Assembly (NCBI GenBank): GCA_021107375.1
Contig: JAIOSY010000146.1
Location: 1 to 6,773, forward strand
Direction of reading: 5' to 3'
DNA from: Sulfurimonas sp.
GTDB lineage: Bacteria; Campylobacterota; Campylobacteria; Campylobacterales; Sulfurimonadaceae
DNA: 6,773 nt
The notes beneath the pieces were generated by a model. The model saw only the letters and a program-made list of their open reading frames with translations. It had not been told where the DNA came from and did no database searches. Position 1 is the stretch's first letter; each line of letters begins with the position of its first letter. The translations under genes and the position numbers were made by a program. This document shows, piece after piece, positions 1 to 5,860 of the stretch.

Positions 1-299
1 TAGATGAGATGCAAAGCTTGGCATGTGGCAATAAACCAAAAGAGTTTACTAAAGAAAAACAAAAAAACCTAAAACTAACTTTTAAAGAAAAAATAGCCCT
101 AGAAAAACTACCAGACGAAATTGATGAACTTGAACTTAAGATGGAAGAAAAAAATAAGTGTTTAGCAAATCCTAAATGCTACGAAGATATGGGCATATCT
201 GCACTAGCAAAAGAGTTACAAGAAATAGAAGAGTTATATGAGCAAAAAGTGGAAGAACTTCTTACAATTCAGGAAAAAGAGGAAGAGATAAACTCTTAA
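1..299 (+). CDS. ABC-F family ATPase (Uup-like), C-terminal coiled-coil domain only; 5'-truncated by window edge
   Basis: The reading frame is open from the left edge (first full codon at base 3) to a TAA at 297-299, so this is the last ~98 residues of a gene starting outside the window. The ATG at base 9 is very unlikely to be the real start. The protein is charged and helical, with a pattern typical of the C-terminal domain of Uup-type ABC-F proteins: a basic lead-in (KPKEF...), then TFKEKIALEKLPDEIDELE, a break with NPKCYED, and a second helix rich in E and L. In the family this pair of antiparallel helices follows two ABC ATPase domains; it binds nucleic acid or ribosome and the protein is cytosolic, not a transporter. 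The ATPase domains themselves cannot be seen here, so membership rests on the tail alone. The gene ends 4 bp from the convergent DAHP synthase stop. Confidence 0.85.
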   Translation, partial: DEMQSLACGNKPKEFTKEKQKNLKLTFKEKIALEKLPDEIDELELKMEEKNKCLANPKCYEDMGISALAKELQEIEELYEQKVEELLTIQEKEEEINS

Positions 300-321
300 T
301 CTTTTACTTCTGACCCTCTTT
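276..321. terminator. Possible weak bidirectional terminator between convergent genes
   Basis: A 5-bp hairpin, AAGAG (283-287) / CTCTT (293-297) with a 5-base loop, spans the end of the ABC-F gene. AAAGAGG (276-282) and CCTCTTT (315-321) form an outer inverted repeat. T-rich tracts flank the hairpin on both strands, and the two convergent stop codons are only 4 bp apart, so a shared terminator would be expected here. The stem is short and poor in GC, so support is weak. Confidence 0.3.
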
Positions 322-1653
322 AAGAGAATCAGCAATTAAAAATGCTATCTCTAAAGCTTGATCAGCATTTAATCTTGGATCACAATGAGTATGATAACGA
401 GAAGATAAATCTTCTTCAGTTACAGTAAAACTACCACCAATACACTCAGTTACATTTTTACCAGTCATCTCTAAATGAACACCACCACCAAAAGTTCCCT
501 CAGCACGATGTACTTGAAAGAACTCTTTCATCTCTGTAAGAATTGCATCTACAGGACGAGTTTTATAATTATTTGATGATTTAATAGTATTTCCATGCAT
601 AGGGTCACAAGACCATACAACTTTTAAACCCTCTTTTTCAATAGCACGGATTAAAGGAGGAAGTCCATCTCCAACTTTTCCAGCACCCATTCTTACTATT
701 ATATTTAAACGACCAGCTTCATTTTCAGGGTTTAAAGTATTTGCTAGTTTTACTAAATCATCAGGATCCATAGTTGGTCCAGCTTTTACACCAATAGGGT
801 TCTTAACACCTCTAAGATATTCAACATGAGCACCATCAAGCTGACGAGTTCTGTCTCCTATCCATAGCATGTGAGCAGAAGTATCATACCAATCACCAGT
901 AGTAGAGTCTTTTCTTGTAAATGCCTCTTCATATGGTAACAATAAAGCTTCATGTGAAGTATAAAAATCTGTTTCTCTAAGAGTTCTATATGTTTTAGAT
1001 GTTACACCACATGCTTCCATAAACTTAAGTGATTTTCCAATCTCTTCAGCCAAAGCTTCATACTTTTCACTAACAGCACCTTGATGAGCAAAATCTTGTG
1101 TCCACTGATGAACTTGGTGCAAATCAGCTAAGCCTCCAGATGCAAAAGCACGAAGTAAATTTTGAGTTGCTGATGCTTGATTATAAGCTTTTATCATTCT
1201 TTGAGGATCTGGAATACGAGCCTCTGCTGTAAACTCAGAACCATTAATAATATCTCCACGATATGAGGGTAGTGTAACACCATCAAATGTTTCAGTATCT
1301 GATGAACGAGGTTTTGCAAACTGTCCAGCCATACGACCAACTTTTACAACCGGTAATCCACCAGCATAAGTCATAACAACAGCCATCTGCATCATAGCTT
1401 TAAAACTGTCTCTTATATTATCAGCATGAAATTCACTAAAACTTTCAGCACAATCACCACCTTGAAGTAAAAAGGCATTACCATTTGCAACATTTGCTAA
1501 CTGATTTTTAAGCGTACGAGCTTCACCTGCAAAAACAAGTGGTGGATAATTTTTTAACTCTGATAAAACTTTATTTAATTCATCTTGGTTTGGATAAGTT
1601 GGTTGTTGTAAAATTGGCTTTTCTCTCCAACTTGATGGACTCCAAATACTCAT
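304..1653 (-). CDS. Class II 3-deoxy-D-arabino-heptulosonate 7-phosphate (DAHP) synthase
   Basis: This cytosolic enzyme condenses phosphoenolpyruvate and erythrose 4-phosphate to DAHP, the first step of the shikimate pathway to aromatic amino acids and folate. The 449 residues match the class II (plant/mycobacterial type) fold, not the AroF/G/H class I enzymes of E. coli. The metal ligands known from the M. tuberculosis enzyme are all visible: Cys68 in [11 protein letters not shown], His353 in CDPMHGN, Glu395 in GGVHLEMTG and Asp425 in HCDPRLN. PEP-site basic residues lie in [14 protein letters not shown] (104-117), GVKAGPT (288-294) and IVRMGAGK (319-326). The start [10 protein letters not shown] is the usual family N-terminus and is preceded by AAGAAGG seven bases upstream. 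It lacks an obvious long N-terminal extension of the kind used for allostery in some relatives, so feedback control is unclear. It is transcribed alone, away from the GGDEF operon. Confidence 0.97.
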   Translation of the reverse strand: MSIWSPSSWREKPILQQPTYPNQDELNKVLSELKNYPPLVFAGEARTLKNQLANVANGNAFLLQGGDCAESFSEFHADNIRDSFKAMMQMAVVMTYAGGLPVVKVGRMAGQFAKPRSSDTETFDGVTLPSYRGDIINGSEFTAEARIPDPQRMIKAYNQASATQNLLRAFASGGLADLHQVHQWTQDFAHQGAVSEKYEALAEEIGKSLKFMEACGVTSKTYRTLRETDFYTSHEALLLPYEEAFTRKDSTTGDWYDTSAHMLWIGDRTRQLDGAHVEYLRGVKNPIGVKAGPTMDPDDLVKLANTLNPENEAGRLNIIVRMGAGKVGDGLPPLIRAIEKEGLKVVWSCDPMHGNTIKSSNNYKTRPVDAILTEMKEFFQVHRAEGTFGGGVHLEMTGKNVTECIGGSFTVTEEDLSSRYHTHCDPRLNADQALEIAFLIADSLKEGQK

Positions 1654-1660
1654 AATAAAA

Positions 1661-1667
1661 CCTTCTT
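1661..1667 (-). promoter_or_regulatory. Ribosome binding site of the DAHP synthase gene
   Basis: The minus strand reads AAGAAGG, then 7 bases, then the ATG at 1653-1651. It supports the chosen start together with the conserved N-terminus. Confidence 0.7.
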
Positions 1668-1732
1668 AATATAATTTTTTGTATTTTATCTAAAAGTAAC
1701 TAAAAAAGTGCTGATTAACTTTGACTGATGGA

Positions 1733-1738
1733 ATTATA
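1733..1738 (-). promoter_or_regulatory. Candidate -10 element for the DAHP synthase gene
   Basis: A perfect TATAAT on the minus strand lies about 80 bases upstream of the DAHP synthase start. A/T tracts lie upstream but there is no convincing -35, as is usual for the main sigma factor of Campylobacterota. A weaker alternative, TAAAAT at 1688-1683, would give a leader of only about 20 bases. I see no leader peptide or attenuator hairpin in the transcribed leader. Confidence 0.38.
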
Positions 1739-1809
1739 TTCTTTTTTATAACCATTTTGTAATTTTTATCTCAAATATAAAACAAAAGTTATTTTTATGA
1801 TTAAAGATG

Positions 1810-1815
1810 TATAAT
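1810..1815 (+). promoter_or_regulatory. Candidate -10 element of the GGDEF-cvpA-fur(-lysS) operon
   Basis: A perfect TATAAT lies 30 bases upstream of the GGDEF ATG, which puts transcription start near 1822. T-rich runs at about 1761-1768 and 1790-1797 lie upstream with roughly helical spacing and there is no clear -35, which fits Campylobacterota vegetative promoters. The 15-base imperfect palindrome 1810-1824 covers this element. The AGGA at 1832-1835 is the ribosome binding site, 10 bases from the ATG. Confidence 0.55.
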
Positions 1816-1824
1816 GGCATCATA
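1810..1824. repeat. Imperfect 7-1-7 palindrome over the operon -10; possible operator
   Basis: TATAATG, one central G, then CATCATA: six of seven positions pair. A bound protein here would cover the -10 and the transcription start. The 7-1-7 form and the ATAATG...ATCAT words recall Fur boxes, and fur is in this operon, but the match to the GATAAT-hexamer consensus is poor. AT-rich promoters often contain such palindromes by chance. Confidence 0.22.
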
Positions 1825-1845
1825 TTTTAATAGGATATATAAACA

Positions 1846-2769
1846 ATGAAAAAAGATGATTTAAAATCTCTTGTAACTCAGATGTATGAAAATTTACTTG
1901 AGAGTATCAATAATCAAGAAAATGCAAATAAAGAGCAGGTAATTAATTATTTAAGAGATGCTATTGATGACATTTCTACTATTTCTAATGATAAAATAAA
2001 TTCAATGGAACACACAAAATCAATATTTGACAATGCATATAAAGAGATAGCCAACAAAAGTATTTCATCTTATAAACATACAAATCAAAATTTTGAACAA
2101 CTTTCTAAAATCCATAAAGAAACAATAAATGATTGGACAGATACAACAATAAATGTTCCAGAAATGACTAAAAAATTCAATGACATTCAATTACATATGA
2201 CGAATGAAGTACAAAAAGCAAATGATATTATCTCTCAACTTTCTACACAAGTTGAAACACTAGAAAGAAATTCTAACCTTGATTCTTTGACAAATGTTTT
2301 TAACAGAAGAGCTCTTACAAATCATTTAGAAAACATATGTTCAAAACAAAATTTAAAATATGAACTACACCTACTTGTTCTTGATATTGATGATTTTAAA
2401 AAAATAAATGACACATATGGACATATAGCAGGAGATAAAATTTTAATATTTCTCACAAATATTCTTAAAAAAACACTTAGAGATGGTGATAAAATATTTA
2501 GATATGGAGGGGAAGAATTTATCCTTATATTAAATCGTATTGATTCTATCCATTGTAAAAAAATAGCGAATAGACTTATTGAACTTATCAGTAGCAATAA
2601 ACTTATATACAAAGGTGAAAGTTTAAATATAACGATAAGTATCGGTAGTACTACATATCATAATAATGACACACCTGAAAGTTTAATAGCTAGAGCTGAT
2701 AAAGCACTATACAAAGCTAAAAAAACAGGCAAAAATAAAATATGTACGGAGGGTATAGATGGAATTTAA
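1846..2769 (+). CDS. Cytosolic diguanylate cyclase (GGDEF domain) with uncharacterised helical N-terminus
   Basis: The enzyme is predicted to make cyclic di-GMP from two GTP. Residues 145-304 form a complete GGDEF domain: the entry motif DSLTNVFNRR (146-155), metal-binding VLDIDDFKKIND (178-189), the active-site loop RYGGEEF (219-225), and SLIARADKALYKAKKTGKN near the end. The product-inhibition I-site RxxD is intact as RDGD (212-215), exactly five residues before GGEEF, so feedback inhibition by c-di-GMP is likely. Residues 1-140 are rich in N, K, E, I and S, appear helical and probably partly coiled-coil, and have no membrane segment or known sensory domain that I recognise; they probably mediate dimerisation or signal input. 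No EAL domain is present. It is the first gene of the operon, and its last four codons overlap the cvpA start. Confidence 0.95.
   Translation: MKKDDLKSLVTQMYENLLESINNQENANKEQVINYLRDAIDDISTISNDKINSMEHTKSIFDNAYKEIANKSISSYKHTNQNFEQLSKIHKETINDWTDTTINVPEMTKKFNDIQLHMTNEVQKANDIISQLSTQVETLERNSNLDSLTNVFNRRALTNHLENICSKQNLKYELHLLVLDIDDFKKINDTYGHIAGDKILIFLTNILKKTLRDGDKIFRYGGEEFILILNRIDSIHCKKIANRLIELISSNKLIYKGESLNITISIGSTTYHNNDTPESLIARADKALYKAKKTGKNKICTEGIDGI
2748..2753 (+). promoter_or_regulatory. Strong ribosome binding site for cvpA inside the GGDEF gene
   Basis: GGAGGG lies five bases before the cvpA ATG and within the last codons of the diguanylate cyclase gene. It is the best Shine-Dalgarno sequence in the window. 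It fixes the cvpA start and suggests coupled translation of the two proteins. Confidence 0.75.
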
Positions 2770-3415
2770 TTATTTTGACTTAATAATTTCAATTGTTATA
2801 CTTTTACTTGGTCTTAAGGGTATAATAAACGGCTTTTTTAAAGAGATTTTTGGACTGATTGGTATTATTGGTGGTATATTCATTGCATCAAGATTTGGAA
2901 ATCGTGTAGGGGAATATTTAAGTGACCTTATATTTAATTTTGAAAATAACTCTGCAATTAGTTTTACTGGATTTTTAGCTACATTAGCTGCTTTTTGGCT
3001 ATTAATGATTGTTATTGGTCTTATATTTAAAAAGTTAAGTTCATTAAGTGGACTTGGTGCTATTGATAAAATACTAGGTTTTATTTTTGGTGCTAGTAAA
3101 TTCTTTTTAATTACTGCAGTAATAGCTCATGCAGCTTACAATATAAAAGCTGTAAAATCTGTACTTGATGATACTGATTTACAAAGTAGTAAACTTTTTC
3201 CTATTTTAGTTAAAACTGGTTCATTTATTATGAAGTTAGACCCTATAGAGATTAGTAATGATATAAATACTACAGCAGAATCCATTCAAAACAAAGCTCA
3301 GGTGATTATAAAAAAATCAACTGATAACATAGCAGAAGATACAATTAAACAGATTCAAGAAGTTATGCCAGAGATGGTGGAAGATATTCAGATTGAAAGG
3401 GAGAGCAAAGAATAG
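2759..3415 (+). CDS. cvpA: CvpA family inner-membrane protein
   Basis: This is a 218-residue membrane protein of the CvpA (colicin V production) family, which in other bacteria is linked to colicin V production and envelope maintenance; the biochemical role is unknown. Four hydrophobic segments are visible at about 6-23, 29-46, 67-90 and 105-126. The family signatures are there: FDLIISIVILLLGLKGIINGFFKEIFGLIG at the N-terminus (helix 1, then a G-rich turn into helix 2), and GLGAIDKILGFIFGASK (98-114) before helix 4. Residues about 160-218 form a polar, charged tail predicted to lie in the cytosol and longer than in minimal CvpA proteins. The start overlaps the upstream gene by 11 bp and the stop abuts the fur ATG with no gap, so the three genes are very probably one transcript. 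The cvpA-fur-lysS order is known from Campylobacter. Confidence 0.93.
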   Translation: MEFNYFDLIISIVILLLGLKGIINGFFKEIFGLIGIIGGIFIASRFGNRVGEYLSDLIFNFENNSAISFTGFLATLAAFWLLMIVIGLIFKKLSSLSGLGAIDKILGFIFGASKFFLITAVIAHAAYNIKAVKSVLDDTDLQSSKLFPILVKTGSFIMKLDPIEISNDINTTAESIQNKAQVIIKKSTDNIAEDTIKQIQEVMPEMVEDIQIERESKE

Positions 3416-3889
3416 ATGTCAAATATTACTACAAATTTTAAAGACAAAACGATTGAGTATGAACAACTTTTAAATGATTTTAAAGCTTTATTAAAAGATA
3501 ATTCACTAAAATTTACAATACAAAGAGAAGTTATTTTAGAAACCTTATACAATTCAGATGAACATTTGACACCAGAATCTCTTCATCATCTTATACAAGA
3601 AAATTTCACTGATTTAAAAACGGGAATAGCAACTGTTTACAGAACTCTTGCTTTATTAGAAGATTCAAATATGGTTACATCTTTATCTTTTGGTGCACAA
3701 GGTAAAAAATATGAACTTGGGGCGAAAGAGCATCATGATCATATGATATGTACTGAATGTGGAAAGATTACAGAGTTTGTTGATGAAGAGATAGAAAAAA
3801 GACAACATGCTATTGCAGATTCACTTGGCTTTAAGATGTCTGATCACTCTATGCAGATTTATGGAATCTGTAAAAACTGTCAAAACTAG
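3416..3889 (+). CDS. fur: Ferric uptake regulator Fur
   Basis: This 157-residue dimeric transcription factor represses (or in this phylum also activates) iron-uptake and storage genes according to Fe2+. Residues ~20-95 form the winged-helix DNA-binding domain, with the recognition helix in GIATVYRTLALLED (70-83). The dimerisation and metal domain follows: KEHHDHMICTECGKITEFVDEEIEKRQ (104-130) and MSDHSMQIYGICKNC (141-155). Two CxxC pairs, C112/C115 and C152/C155, match the structural zinc site of Helicobacter/Campylobacter Fur. Glu at 120 in the GKITEF motif favours Fur over PerR, which has Asp there in Bacillus. The ATG directly follows the cvpA stop. The best ribosome site, AGGGAG at 3398-3403, is 12 bases away, so translation may depend on coupling from cvpA. 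The first ~20 residues are a polar extension typical of the epsilon branch. Confidence 0.95.
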   Translation: MSNITTNFKDKTIEYEQLLNDFKALLKDNSLKFTIQREVILETLYNSDEHLTPESLHHLIQENFTDLKTGIATVYRTLALLEDSNMVTSLSFGAQGKKYELGAKEHHDHMICTECGKITEFVDEEIEKRQHAIADSLGFKMSDHSMQIYGICKNCQN

Positions 3890-3906
3890 CGAAGCGATTG
3901 CGAAGC
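3889..3906 (+). repeat. Two direct copies of GCGAAGC at the end of fur
   Basis: GCGAAGC occurs at 3889-3895 and 3900-3906, separated by GATT, an 11-base period. The first copy uses the last base of the fur stop codon. GCGAAGC as single-stranded DNA is known to form an unusually stable mini-hairpin (GC stem, GAA loop). The second copy can extend to TTGC-GAA-GCAA (3898-3908). It is much richer in GC than its surroundings. It is too small to be a convincing terminator and no T-tract follows. It may be a short dispersed repeat. Confidence 0.6.
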
Positions 3907-3937
3907 AAAGTTTCTGTGAAAACTAAGAAAATTAAAT

Positions 3938-3944
3938 AAAAGGA
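3938..3944 (+). promoter_or_regulatory. Ribosome binding site deciding the TTG start of lysS
   Basis: AAAAGGA ends seven bases before the TTG at 3952. There is no in-frame ATG between this site and the conserved start of the LysS protein, so the site supports TTG initiation. Confidence 0.7.
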
Positions 3945-3951
3945 AAAAATA

Positions 3952-5463
3952 TTGGCTTTTGAAAACAAATTTATTCAACAAAGAATAGAAAAAGCTGAGG
4001 CATTAAGAGCAGAGGGGATTAATCCTTACTCAAATGACTCAAAAAGAAACACAACTATTGAAAAATATATGAATGTAAATTCAGATATAGCTGAAAAAGA
4101 GGAAAAAAGAGATGAACATCGTCACTATATTGTTAGTGGTCGTATAAAGTTTTTTAGAATTATGGGTAAGGCTAGTTTCATCAAAATAGAAGATGAAAGT
4201 GGAATGCTACAGGTTTATGTAACTCGTGATAATCTTGCTGAAGGCTTTTACAACACTGTATTTAAAAAACTTGTAGAAGTTGGTGATATAGTTGAAGTTT
4301 CTGGTTTCCCTTTTGTAACTGGAAAAGGTGAACTTTCTCTACACTGTTCAGAGTTCAAGCTTTTAACTAAAGCGATCGCTCCATTACCTGAAAAATTTCA
4401 TGGTGTTACAGATAAAGAGATTAGATATAGAAAAAGATACCTTGATTTAATTATGAATAATGAAGTTCGTAAAACTTTCCAAATTCGTTCAAAAGTTATC
4501 TCTTTAACTAGACGATTTTTTGAAGACAAGGGATTTTTAGAAGTTGAAACACCTATGATGCATCCTATTGCAGGTGGAGCAAATGCTAAACCATTTGTAA
4601 CTCATCATAATGCACTTGGTGTTGATAGATTTTTAAGAATTGCTCCTGAACTTTACCTAAAAAGACTTATAGTTGGTGGATTTGAAGCAGTATTTGAAAT
4701 CAATCGTAATTTTAGAAATGAAGGTATGGATGCTACACATAACCCTGAGTTTACATCTATAGAGTTCTACTGGGCATATAAAACTTACAAAGATTTGATT
4801 GAAATCACAAAAGAGTATTTTCAGTATCTTTTTGAACACCTTAATCTTCCAACTCTTTTACCTTATGGTGAAATGGAAGTTAACTTTGAAAACTTAACAG
4901 AACTTCCACTTATTGAATCACTTACAACAGTAGGTGGTGTTCCAGCAGAAGTTGTTAATGAGAAAGAAAAAATAGTAGAATTTTTAAACTCTAAAAATAT
5001 TACAGTAAAACCAGGAATGAATTTAGGACAACTTCAAGGTGAACTATTTGATGAATTTGTTGAAGATAAACTAATAGATCCAACTTTTATTACAGAATAT
5101 CCAGTTGAAATCTCTCCACTTGCTAGAAGAGATGATAAAAATCCAGCTATTACAGAAAGATTTGAGCTATTTATCGCAGGTCGTGAAATTGCAAATGCAT
5201 TTAGTGAGTTAAATGACCCTATCGACCAATATGAAAGATTCAAAGGTCAAGGTGAAGCAAAAGAAGCTGGTGATGATGAAGCACACGAGATGGATGAAGA
5301 TTTTATCGATGCTCTTAGTTACGGAATGGCACCTACAGCTGGTCAAGGTATAGGTATAGATAGACTTGTTATGCTTTTAACTAATGAGCATTCTATTAGA
5401 GATGTTTTATTATTCCCAGCAATGAAACCTGTTCATACAGAAGAAAGACAAGAAGAAGCATAA
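3952..5463 (+). CDS. lysS: Lysyl-tRNA synthetase, class II
   Basis: This cytosolic dimeric enzyme charges tRNA-Lys with lysine at the cost of ATP. The 503 residues are the usual full length. After a helical N-terminus ([16 protein letters not shown], 11-26) comes the OB-fold anticodon-binding domain (~58-138, starting [20 protein letters not shown]). The class II catalytic core shows motif 1 ([12 protein letters not shown], 194-205), the lysine-specific GGANAKPF (208-215) and APELYLKRL (231-239), motif 2 ([20 protein letters not shown], 254-273) and motif 3 ([12 protein letters not shown], 464-475). The stretch from [14 protein letters not shown] is characteristic of bacterial LysRS. The start is TTG, chosen because AAAAGGA lies just upstream and the protein aligns with family N-termini from its first residues. 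It lies 62 bp after fur, with no clear separate promoter, so it is probably the fourth operon gene. In Campylobacter jejuni glyA follows lysS; here it does not. Confidence 0.98.
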   Translation: MAFENKFIQQRIEKAEALRAEGINPYSNDSKRNTTIEKYMNVNSDIAEKEEKRDEHRHYIVSGRIKFFRIMGKASFIKIEDESGMLQVYVTRDNLAEGFYNTVFKKLVEVGDIVEVSGFPFVTGKGELSLHCSEFKLLTKAIAPLPEKFHGVTDKEIRYRKRYLDLIMNNEVRKTFQIRSKVISLTRRFFEDKGFLEVETPMMHPIAGGANAKPFVTHHNALGVDRFLRIAPELYLKRLIVGGFEAVFEINRNFRNEGMDATHNPEFTSIEFYWAYKTYKDLIEITKEYFQYLFEHLNLPTLLPYGEMEVNFENLTELPLIESLTTVGGVPAEVVNEKEKIVEFLNSKNITVKPGMNLGQLQGELFDEFVEDKLIDPTFITEYPVEISPLARRDDKNPAITERFELFIAGREIANAFSELNDPIDQYERFKGQGEAKEAGDDEAHEMDEDFIDALSYGMAPTAGQGIGIDRLVMLLTNEHSIRDVLLFPAMKPVHTEERQEEA

Positions 5464-5468
5464 AAAAT

Positions 5469-5807
5469 ATGAAATCTCCTAATGGCTTTGGCAAAAAGTA
5501 CTTTACATTTTCATCTATGTTAGCCCATAGTGTATCAGTAACTTTACAAAGCCGTGAGAATTCAGCTGAGTCTTACTTAAACAATAAAATATCTTCAGAA
5601 AAAGATGAATTAGATGAATCTCCTCCTGATGAAATATTAGAATTAATTTGTGAGTTCAACTCAAAACCTTGCCAGTGTAACTGCTACTATAAACTAAAAA
5701 CTAAAATAGCACTTCTTTTAAACCATTTTATACCAAGATGCCCTTTTTATACCGTTTGTTTTGCATTTCGTAGAACTGGTGTACACCCTCCTCTTTTTAT
5801 ATCCTAA
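5469..5807 (+). CDS. Cysteine-rich hypothetical protein, 112 residues
   Basis: I do not recognise this protein. It starts 5 bp after the lysS stop; the upstream Shine-Dalgarno is poor (AGAAGAAG, more than 10 bases away), so it may be translated by read-on from lysS. Codon use resembles the neighbours, with A/T third positions, which favours a real or recently real gene. It has no signal peptide. The N-terminal 40 residues are polar; residues 42-60 are acidic (SSEKDELDESPPDEILELI); then six cysteines at 61, 68, 70, 72, 91 and 97, three of them as CQCNC, in a basic, partly hydrophobic C-terminal part. That pattern could bind a metal such as zinc. The PRCPFYTVCFAF segment recalls the YidD motif only superficially. 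It may instead be a gene remnant, because no family confirms it. Confidence 0.5.
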   Translation: MKSPNGFGKKYFTFSSMLAHSVSVTLQSRENSAESYLNNKISSEKDELDESPPDEILELICEFNSKPCQCNCYYKLKTKIALLLNHFIPRCPFYTVCFAFRRTGVHPPLFIS

Positions 5808-5848
5808 CTAATTAATCAGAACTAAAAATCAAAATATTAAATATATAC

Positions 5849-5853
5849 AAGGA
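5849..5853 (+). promoter_or_regulatory. Ribosome binding site of metE
   Basis: AAGGA lies seven bases before the metE ATG. The 53-base gap after the hypothetical gene is very AT-rich; TATTAA at 5835-5840 could be a -10 but is not convincing. No SAM or other riboswitch fits in the space. Confidence 0.6.
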
Positions 5854-5860
5854 TATACCC

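Noticed and set aside
9..299. Stand-alone 96-residue coiled-coil protein starting at base 9
   Set aside because: The frame stays open to the left edge, there is no ribosome site before base 9, and the sequence matches the C-terminal domain of a longer ABC-F ATPase.
1654..1845. Leader peptide or attenuator for the DAHP synthase gene
   Set aside because: I found no small ORF rich in Trp, Phe or Tyr codons and no pair of competing hairpins in the minus-strand leader.
2322..2612. 96-codon minus-strand ORF inside the diguanylate cyclase gene
   Set aside because: It lies opposite the conserved GGDEF core, has no ribosome site, and its hydrophobic look comes from the AT-rich complement.
3890..3951. 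Rho-independent terminator between fur and lysS
   Set aside because: The only hairpin is a 4-bp stem with a GAA loop and no following T-tract, so it does not separate the two genes.
4657..4839. 60-codon minus-strand ORF inside lysS
   Set aside because: It is opposite the conserved motif 2 region of LysS and has no independent support.
5034..5243. 69-codon minus-strand ORF inside lysS
   Set aside because: Serine/asparagine-rich composition is an artefact of the complement of a strongly conserved gene.
5730..5770. YidD-like motif (PRCPFYTVC) in the cysteine-rich ORF
   Set aside because: YidD has an upstream YQ..ISP segment, PTCS after the second position and a downstream RC-P motif. None of these is present, so the likeness is limited to a few residues.
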